Notes: a model not told the origin generated them from the letters alone. A DNA stretch of 64,000 nucleotides from Oceanicola sp. 502str15 (GCF_024105635.1 NZ_WYDQ01000001.1:2666001-2730000); one strand, 5' to 3'; counted from the first letter of the stretch, positions 7,792 through 16,889 are shown. Program-made: numbers and translations.

Positions 7792-8616
7792 CTACCCCAG
7801 CCGCCGCCGCGCGCGCAGCGCGTATCCCGCCGCCTCGATCCGTGCCAGCGCCGCCTCCAGCGGCTCGATCACCGTGCTCATGAAATGCCCCGTGGCATGG
7901 ATCAGCCGCGCGCCGTCCAGCGCCATCGCCACGTGGCCGGGCCAGAAATAGAGGTCTCCCGGCTGCACCGCAGCATCCAGCGCCACGGCCTCGCCCAGCG
8001 CCTCCTCCTGCATGTCGCTGTCGCCCGGGCAGTCATGCCCCTCGGCCCGTAGCGCCGCCTGCACCAGCCCCGAGCAGTCGATCCCCGCGCCCGAGTTGCC
8101 GCCCCAGAGATAGGGCGTGCCGAGAAACAGCTGCGCCACCTCCAGCCGGGGCGTGCGCGTGCCGATCTCGGTGAGATGCTGCACCGGGATGAAGCCCCCC
8201 GGCGTCTCGCACAGATCGCCCTCCTGCCCCGTCACCACCACCTGCGCCCCGAAGGAGAGCATGGCCGTCTCGCGGCACTTGATCGTCGGCTCCGGGTAAA
8301 GCTGGCTCAGCCGCGCGCTCACCCGGTGGGTCGGTGCCACCACCGCGCCCAGCGCCGCCTCGGGCACATAGCCCACGTAGCCATCGGCCGTGGCCTGCAC
8401 AAAGGCCCAGCCCGCCACCCGCTCGTAGACCACCACCCGCTGCCCCATCAGCAGCTGTCGCTCCCGGTCGCCCGCCGGGTCGCGACAGATGTCGGTGAGC
8501 GGGGCGCGCACGCAGGCCGCCTCGCCCTCCACATAGGCCTCGGCCTCCACCAGCCCCTTCAGGGCGGCGGCGGCAACGCGGGCGTTGGCGGGGGTGAGGC
8601 GTCGGTCGAGTTTCAT
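7792..8616 (-). CDS. NlpC/P60 family peptidoglycan hydrolase
   Basis: A 274-residue protein with bacterial SH3-like repeats in the first half (VVVYERVAGWAFVQATADGY; MLSFGAQVVVTGQEGDLCE) and a C-terminal NlpC/P60 domain. The catalytic Cys is in AGIDCSGLVQAAL and the His in WPGHVAMAL. It resembles YkfC-type gamma-D-glutamyl-L-diamino acid endopeptidases that trim cell-wall peptides. No signal peptide is visible, which fits cytoplasmic recycling of muropeptides. The ATG overlaps the stop of the upstream aminopeptidase (ATGA), so the two peptidases are coupled. Confidence 0.88.
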   Translation of the reverse strand: MKLDRRLTPANARVAAAALKGLVEAEAYVEGEAACVRAPLTDICRDPAGDRERQLLMGQRVVVYERVAGWAFVQATADGYVGYVPEAALGAVVAPTHRVSARLSQLYPEPTIKCRETAMLSFGAQVVVTGQEGDLCETPGGFIPVQHLTEIGTRTPRLEVAQLFLGTPYLWGGNSGAGIDCSGLVQAALRAEGHDCPGDSDMQEEALGEAVALDAAVQPGDLYFWPGHVAMALDGARLIHATGHFMSTVIEPLEAALARIEAAGYALRARRRLG

Positions 8617-9995
8617 GCAAGCACCTTGGGGAGTGCGGCCAGCAGCGCCCGCGCGCCCATGCCGACACCGCCCTTGGGGCGGCCCGGCGCGGGGCTGGGC
8701 TGCCAGCCGTATACGTCGAAATGGGTATAATCCGCACCCTCGGGCACGAAGCGGCGCAGGAAGAGCGCGGCGGTGATCGCCCCGGCCATGCCGCCCTTGG
8801 GCGCGTTGTCGAGGTCGGCGATGCCCGGCTCGATGCGCGGCTCGTAGGGCGCGTGGAAGGGCAGCCGCCAGACCGGATCGGCCACCTCTGCCCCCGCCGC
8901 GTCCAGCGCCCCGGCGAGCGCCTCATTGCCGGTGAAGAAGGGCGAGATATCATCGCCCACCGCCACCCGCGCCGCGCCGGTCAGGGTGGCGAAGCTCACG
9001 ATCATGTCGGGGCTTTCCTCGCCCGCATAGGTCAGCGCATCGGCCAGCACGAGGCGGCCCTCGGCGTCGGTGTTGTTGATCTCCACCGTCAGCCCCTTGC
9101 GCGAGGTCAAAATATCCTGCGGACGGAAGCTGTTGGAACTGACGGAGTTTTCCACCGCGGGCACCAGCACCCGCAGTTTCACCCGAAGCCCCAACGCCAT
9201 GATCATCCGCGCCAGCCCCATCACCGTGGCCGAGCCGCCCATGTCCTTCTTCATCAGCCCCATCGAGGCGCCGGGCTTCAGGTTCAGCCCGCCGGTGTCG
9301 AAGCACACGCCCTTGCCCACGAGGGTCAGCGTCGGGCCGGCCTCGCCCCAGCGCATGTCCAGCAGGCGCGGCGCCTCGGCGCTGGCCCGGCCGACCGCGT
9401 GGATCATCGGAAAGTTCTGCTCCAGCAGGGCTTCGCCGCGCACCACGCGGGCCTCTGCGCCGTGCTCGTCGGCCAGCGCCAGAAAGGCGGCCTCCAGCGC
9501 CTCGGGGCCCATGTCGGAGGTCGGGGTGTTGATCAGATCGCGGGTCAGGAACTCGCCCGCCGCGATCGCCTCCAGCCTGGCGGCGTCAAGCCCCTCGGGG
9601 CAGACAAGCCGTGCCGCCGGGGCCGGGCCCTCGACGTAGCGGGTGAAACGGTAGCTGCCAAAGAGCCAGCCCAGCGCCGCCTCCTCCGCCTCGCGCGGTT
9701 CCCAGTCGCCCTCCAGCACGTAGCTGCCCTCGGGCAACCGTGCCGGCAGGTCGCCGGTGGCAAAGCGCCGGCGCCCCCGGCTGGCCTCGCTGCCCAGCCC
9801 GAGCAGCACCGCGCCAAGCCCGCCGCCCGCGCCGGGCACAAGGCAGACCTCGCCCGCCCCGGCCTTGAAGCCGCTGGCCTGCGCCCAGGCGGCGGCCGCC
9901 TCGGGCAGCGCCTCCAGCCCCTCCGGGCCCACTGCCCGCACGGGGCAGGCATCGGCGCTGGAGGTGGCGAATTTCGGCAATGGGGTGGGGTACAT
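8613..9995 (-). CDS. leucyl aminopeptidase family (M17) protein
   Basis: A 460-residue M17 peptidase. The signature NTDAEGRLVLADAL and the metal-binding region GKGVCFDTGGLNLKPGASM with LMKKDMGG are intact, so it should be an active dizinc aminopeptidase. It begins with ATG at 9995 and ends by overlapping the NlpC/P60 gene. The pairing suggests stepwise breakdown of cell-wall-derived or other peptides, with the aminopeptidase acting on NlpC products. Confidence 0.9.
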   Translation of the reverse strand: MYPTPLPKFATSSADACPVRAVGPEGLEALPEAAAAWAQASGFKAGAGEVCLVPGAGGGLGAVLLGLGSEASRGRRRFATGDLPARLPEGSYVLEGDWEPREAEEAALGWLFGSYRFTRYVEGPAPAARLVCPEGLDAARLEAIAAGEFLTRDLINTPTSDMGPEALEAAFLALADEHGAEARVVRGEALLEQNFPMIHAVGRASAEAPRLLDMRWGEAGPTLTLVGKGVCFDTGGLNLKPGASMGLMKKDMGGSATVMGLARMIMALGLRVKLRVLVPAVENSVSSNSFRPQDILTSRKGLTVEINNTDAEGRLVLADALTYAGEESPDMIVSFATLTGAARVAVGDDISPFFTGNEALAGALDAAGAEVADPVWRLPFHAPYEPRIEPGIADLDNAPKGGMAGAITAALFLRRFVPEGADYTHFDVYGWQPSPAPGRPKGGVGMGARALLAALPKVLA

Positions 9996-10059
9996 GGGCG
10001 CTCCGTCTGGCGTGTTTTCCGCCAGACTAGAGCAACCCGATCCCCGCCGGAAGCCCGCG

Positions 10060-10440
10060 CTAGACCGACAGGTCCTGCGTGTCCCACACCTCGGTCAGCG
10101 AGCGGTCGGCAATGCGGCCCAACCGGGCGAGCGTCGCCGAAATGGCCGGAAAATCCAGCGAGCGGGCCGAGCGGTTCACGTCGCTTGCCACCCGCGACAG
10201 GCCGATCATGCCGACCTGTTCGGCAATGGCGACCAGCCCGCGGGAGAGCCGCGCCACTCCCGGCCAGTCCTGCGCCCGAAACCGCGCATCCACATCGGCC
10301 AGCCGCACCGCCAGCTCTTCCATGGCGCGGCACACCACGTCTTCCGCGCCCTGTTCGCCCAGCTGATAGTAGAGCACCCCGAGCCTCTCGGGATCGAGCC
10401 GGATATCATCCTCAACATGCAAAACCGAAACCTGCGCCAT
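10060..10440 (-). CDS. conserved alpha-helical protein, Hpt-like
   Basis: A 126-residue helical protein. The stretch GVARLSRGLVAIAEQVGMIGLSRVA resembles the helix pair of a histidine phosphotransfer domain, but the phosphorylatable histidine is not at the expected place (Arg-Leu-Ser-Arg), so any Hpt fold would be non-phosphorylating. I do not assign a function. The ATG at 10440 is preferred over the GTG at 10449 because GAGG lies 8 nt upstream of it. Confidence 0.6.
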   Translation of the reverse strand: MAQVSVLHVEDDIRLDPERLGVLYYQLGEQGAEDVVCRAMEELAVRLADVDARFRAQDWPGVARLSRGLVAIAEQVGMIGLSRVASDVNRSARSLDFPAISATLARLGRIADRSLTEVWDTQDLSV

Positions 10441-10664
10441 CTCTCGCACCTCTTCAAACGCCCCCGATTACCCGAGGCGGACTTTGCGCCAAAGGGCTGA
10501 ACATTTTCTTAGCGGGCGTGGGGGCAAAGGCCGCAATTTGCATCGAAACCGGTGCGCTTCCGGGGCCCCTGCCCGCGCCACGCCGGGGCGCATGTCGGCC
10601 TTGCCCTTTTCCCCGCAGGCCCGATGTGGTTTAGAAAATGCGCAAACGTCAGGAAGGGCACCCC

Positions 10665-11318
10665 ATGGAAAGGCTCGTCAAACCGCTGCCGGATTACCTT
10701 GTCAGCCGCTACGAGGGCTGGAAGGCCACACGCTATGAGCAGAACAAGAGCTGGTATCGCCGCCTTGCCGACGAGGGCCAGCGCCCGCCGATGATGGTGA
10801 TTGCCTGCTGCGACAGCCGGGTGAACGTGAACGAGCTGTTCGGCGCCCAGACCGGCGACATCTTCCTGCACCGCAACATCGCCAACCTCGTGCCCCCCTT
10901 CGAGCCCGATGGCGACCCGCACGGCACCTCGGCGGCGATCGAATATGCCGTGACCGTGCTGAAGGTGGCTCATCTCATCGTGGTCGGCCATTCCAACTGC
11001 GGCGGCGTGGCCGGGTGTCTCGACATGTGTTCGGGCAAGATGCCGGAGCTGGAAGAGCAGAGCAGCTTCATCGGCCGTTGGCTCGATATCCTCCGCCCCG
11101 GCTATGAGCGGGTGAAGGAGATCGAAGACCCCGAAGCGCAGATCCGCGCGCTCGAACGCGAGGCGGTGGTCGAATCGCTCTCCAACCTGATCGGATTTCC
11201 CTTCGTCGAAAGCGCCATCCAGTCCGAAGAACTCAGCCTGCACGGGCTCTGGTTCGACATCCGCGAGGGGGTGCTGGAGGGCTACAGCCCCACGGCAAAG
11301 GCCTTCGAGGCGGTCTGA
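10665..11318 (+). CDS. beta-class carbonic anhydrase
   Basis: A 217-residue enzyme interconverting CO2 and bicarbonate. All zinc-site residues are present: Cys48, Asp50 and Arg52 in CCDSRV, and His109 and Cys112 in GHSNCGG. The start at 10665 has AGGAAGGG about 8 nt upstream; the frame open further upstream lacks a site. It stands alone between the Hpt-like gene and an RHH-like gene and probably supplies bicarbonate for carboxylases. Confidence 0.95.
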   Translation: MERLVKPLPDYLVSRYEGWKATRYEQNKSWYRRLADEGQRPPMMVIACCDSRVNVNELFGAQTGDIFLHRNIANLVPPFEPDGDPHGTSAAIEYAVTVLKVAHLIVVGHSNCGGVAGCLDMCSGKMPELEEQSSFIGRWLDILRPGYERVKEIEDPEAQIRALEREAVVESLSNLIGFPFVESAIQSEELSLHGLWFDIREGVLEGYSPTAKAFEAV

Positions 11319-11409
11319 TCGCCGCGTGGGGCGGGGGCGGGCACATTCCGGCCAAAATTTGTTGTCGGCATAAACCGGGCATTAACTGAACGGAGGCATT
11401 CATGGTGGC

Positions 11410-11865
11410 ATGAAACAGCCCGCCATGAACCTCACCCTCCGGATGCCCCTCAAGCTCCTCAACAAGGCCAATCGCGCGGCCCGCGCGGCGGACCAGACCC
11501 TTGCCGAATTTCTGCGACAGGCCATTCTCTCGCAGCTCAGCGAAGCGCCCCGGGTGCCCCCCGCCGTGGTCGACAAGCGCCGCGCGCTGGCCAAGGCCAT
11601 CGAAGATTCGGTGACCTGGCCCGGGTTGCAGGCCCGGCTGCGCAAGCTGGGCTACGTGCTGCGGGCGCCGGGCGACAACGGCCGCACCGGCCAGCCGCCG
11701 CTGATTCTCAGCTCCTGGCCGGAAGAAAAGCCGCTGGTGCCCCTCACCCGCCTCGGCGTCAGCCGGGAGGATCTGACCATCAAGTTCGCCAGCCACTTCC
11801 CCGGCAAGCCGATGGAACGGCGCCCTGCCGAGGCCCCGCGCAGCCCTCAGCAGCACGCCGCCTGA
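11410..11865 (+). CDS. hypothetical protein with ribbon-helix-helix-like N-terminus
   Basis: A 151-residue basic protein. Its first 45 residues (NLTLRMPLKLLNKANRAARA, then DQTLAEFLRQAILSQL) look like a ribbon-helix-helix DNA-binding fold: a short strand followed by two helices. The remainder contains a conserved-looking LQARLRKLGYVLRAPGDNG. I do not recognise a named family. The start could also be the ATG five codons downstream. A perfect hairpin follows the stop by 6 nt. Confidence 0.6.
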   Translation: MKQPAMNLTLRMPLKLLNKANRAARAADQTLAEFLRQAILSQLSEAPRVPPAVVDKRRALAKAIEDSVTWPGLQARLRKLGYVLRAPGDNGRTGQPPLILSSWPEEKPLVPLTRLGVSREDLTIKFASHFPGKPMERRPAEAPRSPQQHAA

Positions 11866-11871
11866 AACGGT

Positions 11872-11896
11872 CGCGGCGCAGGAAACCTGCGCCGCG
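11872..11896. terminator. perfect 11-bp hairpin between convergent genes
   Basis: CGCGGCGCAGG and CCTGCGCCGCG flank an AAA loop, a very stable stem just after the RHH-like gene. There is no T-tract, so it may act with Rho or protect mRNA 3' ends from both directions. Confidence 0.5.
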
Positions 11897-12022
11897 TGTC
11901 ATCTCGGAACTGTGAGCCAGGTGCAGGGGTTTGCCTGCGCTGATCGCCGCTCGGTGCTTGCCGCAGGCCCCGGGTGGAGGCCTCGGCGCACCCCGCGCCT
12001 CGGCACATCCCTGACGGAGCGG

Positions 12023-12757
12023 TCAGCCGCGCCCGATGTAGGGCATGTTGGTCGCCATCACGGTCATGAACTGCACGTTGGCCTCCAGCGGAAGCTCGGC
12101 CATATGCAGCACCGACGATCCCACGTGGCCCACATCCATCACCGGCTCCACCTCGATGGAGCCATCGGCCTGGGGCACGCCCTTCTGCATTTTCGCCGCC
12201 ATCGGCGTCAGCGCGTTGCCGATGTCGATCTGCCCGCAGGCAATGTTGAACGGCCGGCCGTCAAGCGAGATGCTGCGGGTCAGGCCCGACACCGCATGTT
12301 TGCTCGCCGTGTAGGGCGCGGAGCCCCAGCGCGGCACATAGGCCGAAACCGAGCCGTTGTTGATGATCCGCCCGCCCTGCGGCTCCTGCCGCCGCATGGT
12401 GCCAAAGGCGGCCCGCGCCACGATGAAGGAGCCGGTCACGTTGATGTCGATCAGCTTGCGCCAGTCGTCCACGTCGATCTCGTCGATCGGCGCGCCGCCC
12501 AGCGAAACCCCGGCGTTGTTGAACACCGCATCCACCCGGCCCCAGGCCTTGGCGGCCTCGGCAAAGGCGGCATCCACCGCCGCCGAGTCGGTCACGTCGC
12601 AGGGCAGCACCAGCGCCTCGCGCCCGTTCGCGGTTTCTTCCAGCGCCTCGCGCCGCCGCCCGATCAGGCCCACGCGCCAGCCGGCGTCAAAGAAGGTTTC
12701 CGCCGTCGCGCGGCCCACGCCCGAGCCGCCGCCGGTGATGATGATGCTTTTTGCCAT
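12023..12757 (-). CDS. SDR family NAD(P)-dependent oxidoreductase
   Basis: A 244-residue classical short-chain dehydrogenase. It has the cofactor motif TGGGSGVGR (residues 8-16), NNAG (80-83), catalytic Ser near 136-138 and the YTASK pair Tyr149/Lys153. GGAGGACGGC upstream of the ATG fixes the start; a longer frame would run through a dispersed palindrome. It lies 50 nt downstream of the sugar-acid dehydratase gene in the same direction, so it may oxidise a related sugar or sugar acid; the substrate is inferred only from context. Confidence 0.88.
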   Translation of the reverse strand: MAKSIIITGGGSGVGRATAETFFDAGWRVGLIGRRREALEETANGREALVLPCDVTDSAAVDAAFAEAAKAWGRVDAVFNNAGVSLGGAPIDEIDVDDWRKLIDINVTGSFIVARAAFGTMRRQEPQGGRIINNGSVSAYVPRWGSAPYTASKHAVSGLTRSISLDGRPFNIACGQIDIGNALTPMAAKMQKGVPQADGSIEVEPVMDVGHVGSSVLHMAELPLEANVQFMTVMATNMPYIGRG

Positions 12758-12768
12758 GCCGTCCTCCC

Positions 12769-12790
12769 GTAGGGCGGGACTTGTCCCGCC
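12769..12790. repeat. dispersed palindrome, family GGCGGGAC-TT-GTCCCGCC
   Basis: GTAG followed by the perfect palindrome GGCGGGACTTGTCCCGCC. The same element is found at 20204-20225 (one base change per arm) and 22617-22638 (identical). Here it sits in the 50-nt gap inside the dehydratase-SDR unit. Confidence 0.75.
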
Positions 12791-12807
12791 GTTCGCATGT
12801 GTTTCCG

Positions 12808-14589
12808 TCAATGATTGTCGCGCGGCAGCGCCTCGCGCACCTTCTGATAGGCCGTCGCCAGCTCAAGGCAGCCGCCCTGCGCCAACTGCCCCACATGGGT
12901 CCGGTAGATCTCCTGCCAGGGCGTCTGGTGCACCAGCTGCGGCGGGCTCCAGGCTTCCTTCCGGGCGGCCCATTCGGCCTCGTCCACCAGCGCATCCATC
13001 CGGCTCGCACCGAGATCGAGGCGCACCGTGTCGCCGGTTTCCAGGTAGGCCAGGCCGCCGCCCACCACCGCCTCGGGCGAGGCATTCAGGATCGAGGGGC
13101 TCTCGCTGGTGCCGCTCTGGCGCCCGTCGCCCACCGTCGGCAGGTGGTTGATGCCCTCTTTCAGCATCGCGTCCGGCGGCTGCATGTTCACCACCTCCGC
13201 CGAGCCCGGATAGCCCACGCAGCCGACGCCGCGGATGAACAGGATGCAATGCTCGTCGATTTCCAGCGACGGATCATTGATCCGGTCGTGGTAATCCTCC
13301 GGCCCCTCGAACACGATGGCCCGCGCCTCCAGCACGCCCTCCTTGCCCGGCTCGCTCAAAAACCGCTCCTGAAAGTCCTTCGAGATGACGCTCGTCTTCA
13401 TCAGGGCCGAATCGAACAGGTTGCCCGAAAGCACCTTGAACCCGGCCTTCTCGCGCATCGGCGCGGCGCAGGTCTTGATTACCTCGGTATCCACGCTCTC
13501 CACGCCGGCAAGGTTCACGCCCATGGTGTTGCCGGTCGCCGTCATCACACCCTCATGGATGCGCCCCACCTTCATCAGCTCGCCCATCACCGCAGGCACC
13601 CCGCCCGCGCGGAAAAAGCTCTCGCCAAGGTATTCCCCGGCGGGCTGCATGTTGACCAAGAGCGGCGCGTCAAAGCCCACCGTCTCCCAGTCCTTCACGT
13701 CCAGCTCCACACCGGCATGGCGGGCGATGGCTTGCAGATGCGGCGGCGCGTTGGTCGAGCCGCCGATCGCGGTGCAGACCATGATCGCGTTTTCAAAGGC
13801 TTCGCGGCTCAGGATGTCGGAAGGTTTCAGGTCGTCCAGCACCATCTGCACGATCCGCTTGCCGGTCTCGTAGGCCATCGCCATCCGCTCGCGGAACGGC
13901 GCCGGAATGGCGGAGTTGCCGGTCAGCGACATGCCCAGCGCCTCGGCCATCGCGTTCATCGTGCTGGCCGTGCCCATCGAGTTGCAGTGCCCCAGCGAGG
14001 GCGCCGAGGCGCAAACCCGCCCCATGTATTCGTCGTAGTCGATCTTGCCCTCGGCCAGCAGCCGGCGGCTCTCCCAGATGATCGTGCCCGAGCCCGCGCG
14101 CTGACCCTTCCACCAACCATCCAGCATCGGCCCGCCGTTGAGCGCGATCGCCGGAATGTCCATGGTCGCCGCGCCCATCAGCATCGCCGGCGTGGTCTTG
14201 TCGCAGCCGGTGGTCAGCACCACCCCGTCAATCGGATAGCCGTGCAGCACCTCGACCAGCCCGAGGTAGCTCAGGTTCCGGTCCAGCGCCGCGGTCGGGC
14301 GCTTGCCGGTCTCCTGAATCGGATGCACCGGAAACTCCATCGGAATCCCGCCGCCATCGCGGATGCCCGCCTTGATCCGGTCCATCAGGAAGACATGGAT
14401 CTTGTTGCAGGGTGCAAGGTCGCTGCCCGAGTTGGCAATGCCGATGATCGGGCGCTCGCCCTGAATCTCTTCGCGGGTGAAGGCCTGGTTCTGGTAGCGC
14501 TCGATATAGAGCGCGGTCATCCCCGGGTTGTTGGGGTTGTCAAACCATTCCTGGCTGCGGAATCGCTTGTTGGCGCGGGTATCGCTCAT
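12808..14589 (-). CDS. IlvD/Edd-family sugar-acid dehydratase (L-arabinonate dehydratase-like)
   Basis: A 593-residue member of the IlvD/Edd family, which dehydrates sugar acids or dihydroxy acids with an Fe-S cluster and Mg2+. The cluster cysteines are visible in GVVLTTGCDKTTPAML, in SAPSLGHCNSMGTAST and, near the C-terminus, GVGCVGYPGSAEV. Length and sequence are closer to arabinonate/xylonate dehydratases than to IlvD. The start at 14589 follows a GGGAGG site; the frame further upstream covers the operator region. With the downstream SDR it looks like a sugar-acid catabolic pair; the exact substrate is inferred. Confidence 0.85.
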   Translation of the reverse strand: MSDTRANKRFRSQEWFDNPNNPGMTALYIERYQNQAFTREEIQGERPIIGIANSGSDLAPCNKIHVFLMDRIKAGIRDGGGIPMEFPVHPIQETGKRPTAALDRNLSYLGLVEVLHGYPIDGVVLTTGCDKTTPAMLMGAATMDIPAIALNGGPMLDGWWKGQRAGSGTIIWESRRLLAEGKIDYDEYMGRVCASAPSLGHCNSMGTASTMNAMAEALGMSLTGNSAIPAPFRERMAMAYETGKRIVQMVLDDLKPSDILSREAFENAIMVCTAIGGSTNAPPHLQAIARHAGVELDVKDWETVGFDAPLLVNMQPAGEYLGESFFRAGGVPAVMGELMKVGRIHEGVMTATGNTMGVNLAGVESVDTEVIKTCAAPMREKAGFKVLSGNLFDSALMKTSVISKDFQERFLSEPGKEGVLEARAIVFEGPEDYHDRINDPSLEIDEHCILFIRGVGCVGYPGSAEVVNMQPPDAMLKEGINHLPTVGDGRQSGTSESPSILNASPEAVVGGGLAYLETGDTVRLDLGASRMDALVDEAEWAARKEAWSPPQLVHQTPWQEIYRTHVGQLAQGGCLELATAYQKVREALPRDNH

Positions 14590-14653
14590 GGCTGGGGCCT
14601 CCCTTGCGTGCAGGGCCTCCCCGCCCTGCGTCTTGCTTGCGGCAACTTCACGG

Positions 14654-14667
14654 TTTGGTATACCAAA
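14654..14667. promoter_or_regulatory. TTTGGTATACCAAA palindrome (GntR/FadR-type operator candidate)
   Basis: A perfect 14-bp palindrome in the divergent gap between the dehydratase and the secreted-protein/azlCD operon. The TGGTATACCA core fits the TnGTnnnACnA pattern of GntR/FadR-family regulators. No gntR gene is present in this window, so the regulator must lie elsewhere. Confidence 0.5.
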
Positions 14668-14698
14668 TGCAAGGGCATTCTCGGCCGGGGAGGAACTC

Positions 14699-15172
14699 AT
14701 GACCATTCACCAGACGGCACTGGCCGTCGCTGCATGTCTGTGCAGTCTTGCGGGCCAAGCCTCTGCCAACACGGTCGAGGTCGACCTTGCGGCGGTGCAG
14801 AGCTGTGGCACCGAAAAGGGAAGCAGCGCCATTCTCTGCATCACCGAGGCGTTGCAGCCCTGTGAGGCGGTCATTCCCGAAACCCCCGCCGTGGCCGCGC
14901 TCTGCTACCAGAAACGCCGCGCCGCCTTTGAGGCCGATCTGCCCGCCGCGCTCGATGCGGTTGCCGCCCGGGAGGGCGAGACCACCGGGGCCGAAGCGCG
15001 CATCGTCGTGAAATACGAGATGCTGACCCGCGCGCTCCTGTGCGACCGCGATATGGAGCTGATGGCCCTTCGCGGCAGCAAGGAAGCCGAGATCACCCGG
15101 GCGCAACACCGCTGCATGGCCCTCGTCACCGGCGATGTCTGGTTGCGCCTGCGGATGACAACCGCTCCATGA
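14699..15172 (+). CDS. secreted cysteine-rich protein, first gene of azlCD operon
   Basis: A 157-residue protein with a clear signal peptide (LAVAACLCSLAGQASA, about residues 8-23) and six cysteines in the mature part, suggesting disulfides in the periplasm. I do not recognise the family. The start has a strong GGGGAGGAA Shine-Dalgarno site. Its stop overlaps the azlC start (ATGA), so it is translated together with the transporter genes. Confidence 0.7.
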   Translation: MTIHQTALAVAACLCSLAGQASANTVEVDLAAVQSCGTEKGSSAILCITEALQPCEAVIPETPAVAALCYQKRRAAFEADLPAALDAVAAREGETTGAEARIVVKYEMLTRALLCDRDMELMALRGSKEAEITRAQHRCMALVTGDVWLRLRMTTAP

Positions 15173-15873
15173 CTCCGCGCTCCGCCTTCTGGCGCGGCTA
15201 CCTCGACTGCGCCCCCTTCATCCTCATCGTGGTGCCCTACTCGATGATGTTCGGCGTCGTGGCCCGCGATGCCGGGCTCGACGTGCTGCAAACCTTCGCC
15301 ATGTCGGCCATCGTCATCGCCGGGGCCTCGCAGTTCACCGCGCTGGCGCTGCTGCAGGATCAGGCCCCGGTCTTCATCGCCCTGCTGGCCGCGCTCGCGG
15401 TAAACCTGCGCATGGCAATGTATTCCGCCGCGCTGGTGCCCCACATCGGCCACGCGCCGCTCGGGCTGCGGGCGCTGGCGGCCTACCTCATGGTCGATCA
15501 GGCCTTCGCCGTCGCCGTGCGCACCTACGAGGAGCGCCCGACCATGCCGAAGCCCGCGAAACTCGCCTATTACTTCGGCTGCATGGCCCTGATCTGCCCC
15601 TTCTGGTACGGCTCCACGCTGGCCGGAGCGCTGCTGCGCGAGGCGATCCCGGCAAGCTGGTCGCTGGATTTCGCCGTGCCGGTCTGCTTCATCGCGCTGG
15701 TCGCGCCGCTGCTGCGCTCGCTGCCCCACCTCGCCGCCGCCTTCGCCGCCTGCGCCGGTTCCATCGCCTTCGCCGCCCTGCCCTGGTCGCTCGGCATCTT
15801 CGCCGCCGCGCTGCTCGGCATCGTCGTCGGCGCGCAGGTCGAACTGGCCCTCAAGCGGAGGGCCGCCGCATGA
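15169..15873 (+). CDS. azlC: AzlC-family branched-chain amino acid permease subunit
   Basis: A 234-residue inner-membrane protein with the AzlC pattern: GYLDCAPFILIVVPYSMMFG at the N-terminus, the conserved AGASQFTALALL and NLRMAMYSAAL motifs, and several hydrophobic helices. AzlC with AzlD exports branched-chain amino acids or azaleucine. It overlaps both neighbours by 4 bases (ATGA). Confidence 0.9.
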   Translation: MTPRSAFWRGYLDCAPFILIVVPYSMMFGVVARDAGLDVLQTFAMSAIVIAGASQFTALALLQDQAPVFIALLAALAVNLRMAMYSAALVPHIGHAPLGLRALAAYLMVDQAFAVAVRTYEERPTMPKPAKLAYYFGCMALICPFWYGSTLAGALLREAIPASWSLDFAVPVCFIALVAPLLRSLPHLAAAFAACAGSIAFAALPWSLGIFAAALLGIVVGAQVELALKRRAAA

Positions 15874-16196
15874 TCTCCGACGCCGCCTTCTGGACCCTCA
15901 CCGCCGCCCTCGGCCTCGGCACCTTCCTGATCCGCTTCTCCTTTCTCGGCCTGCTCGGCAACCGCCAGCTCCCCGACTGGGCGCTGCTGCACCTCAAATA
16001 CGTCGGCGCGGCGGTCTTCCCCGCGCTCATCACCCCCCTGCTGCTCTGGCCGGACGCCACCGGCGGGCAGACCGACCCCATCCGCCTCCTCGCCGCCGGT
16101 GCCGCCTGTCTGGCCGGCATCCGCTTCGGCGTGGTGCCAGCCATCGTGGCCGGCATGGGCAGCCTTTACCTTCTGCAATTCATCACCGGAGCCTGA
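15870..16196 (+). CDS. azlD: AzlD-family transporter small subunit
   Basis: A 108-residue membrane protein with about four hydrophobic segments and the AzlD features TFLIRFSFL and LKYVGAAVFPALI. It completes the AzlC transporter. The ATG overlaps the azlC stop, and rraA-like follows 3 nt after its stop. Confidence 0.9.
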   Translation: MISDAAFWTLTAALGLGTFLIRFSFLGLLGNRQLPDWALLHLKYVGAAVFPALITPLLLWPDATGGQTDPIRLLAAGAACLAGIRFGVVPAIVAGMGSLYLLQFITGA

Positions 16197-16199
16197 GAC

Positions 16200-16889
16200 A
16201 TGATCGAAGAACCCCCCATCCTGCGCATCCGCCGCAGCTTTCCCCGCCCCACGCCCGAGCAGGTCGCTGCCTTCACCGGCATGCCCACCGGCTTCATCTG
16301 CGACGCGATGAACGGCAAGGGCGCGCTCGCCACCGCCATCGCCCCGCTCGACCTCGGCCAACCCGCCGTCTGCGGCCCGGCGCTGGTGGCCCAGAACGGC
16401 CCCGAAGAAATTCTGGCCACCATCGCCGCGCTCAACTCGATCCAGCCCGGCGACGTGGTGATCTCCTCGGTCGATGGCTGGCAGGGCGGCTCTGCGGCGG
16501 GCGACCAGATCTCCGGCATGATGAAGAACGCGGGCGCCGCGGGCTTCGTCACCGACGGCCCGATGCGCGACCGCGAGGGCGTGCTCGCCACTGGCCTGCC
16601 TTGCTGGTGCACCGGCCTCAACCCCAACTCGCCCTATGGCAACGGCCCGGGCGCGGTGGGCTACGGCGCCGTGGTCGGCGGCACCCAGATCGAAAGCGGC
16701 GACCTGATCGTGGCCGACGAGAACGGCGTCGTGGTTGTGCCCTTCGCCCGGATCGACGCGGTGGCCGCCAAGCTCGCCGAGGTGAAAGCCGCCGAAGACG
16801 CGCTGGAGGCCGAGGTGAAGGCGGGCAAGAAAACCATCCTCGACCTCGAGGAGATGGCCGCCGAGGGCAAGGTCGTCTTCGAGGACTGA
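16200..16889 (+). CDS. RraA-like / HMG-CHA aldolase family protein
   Basis: A 229-residue member of the RraA/4-hydroxy-4-methyl-2-oxoglutarate (HMG/CHA) aldolase family. It has the conserved ICDAMNGKGAL start and the metal and pyruvate-binding loop GFVTDGPMRDREG, with GDLIVADENGVVVVP downstream. Residues match the aldolase-like members rather than the RNase E inhibitor. It is last in the operon and probably cleaves or decarboxylates an oxo-acid; the connection to amino acid export is unclear. Confidence 0.8.
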   Translation: MIEEPPILRIRRSFPRPTPEQVAAFTGMPTGFICDAMNGKGALATAIAPLDLGQPAVCGPALVAQNGPEEILATIAALNSIQPGDVVISSVDGWQGGSAAGDQISGMMKNAGAAGFVTDGPMRDREGVLATGLPCWCTGLNPNSPYGNGPGAVGYGAVVGGTQIESGDLIVADENGVVVVPFARIDAVAAKLAEVKAAEDALEAEVKAGKKTILDLEEMAAEGKVVFED

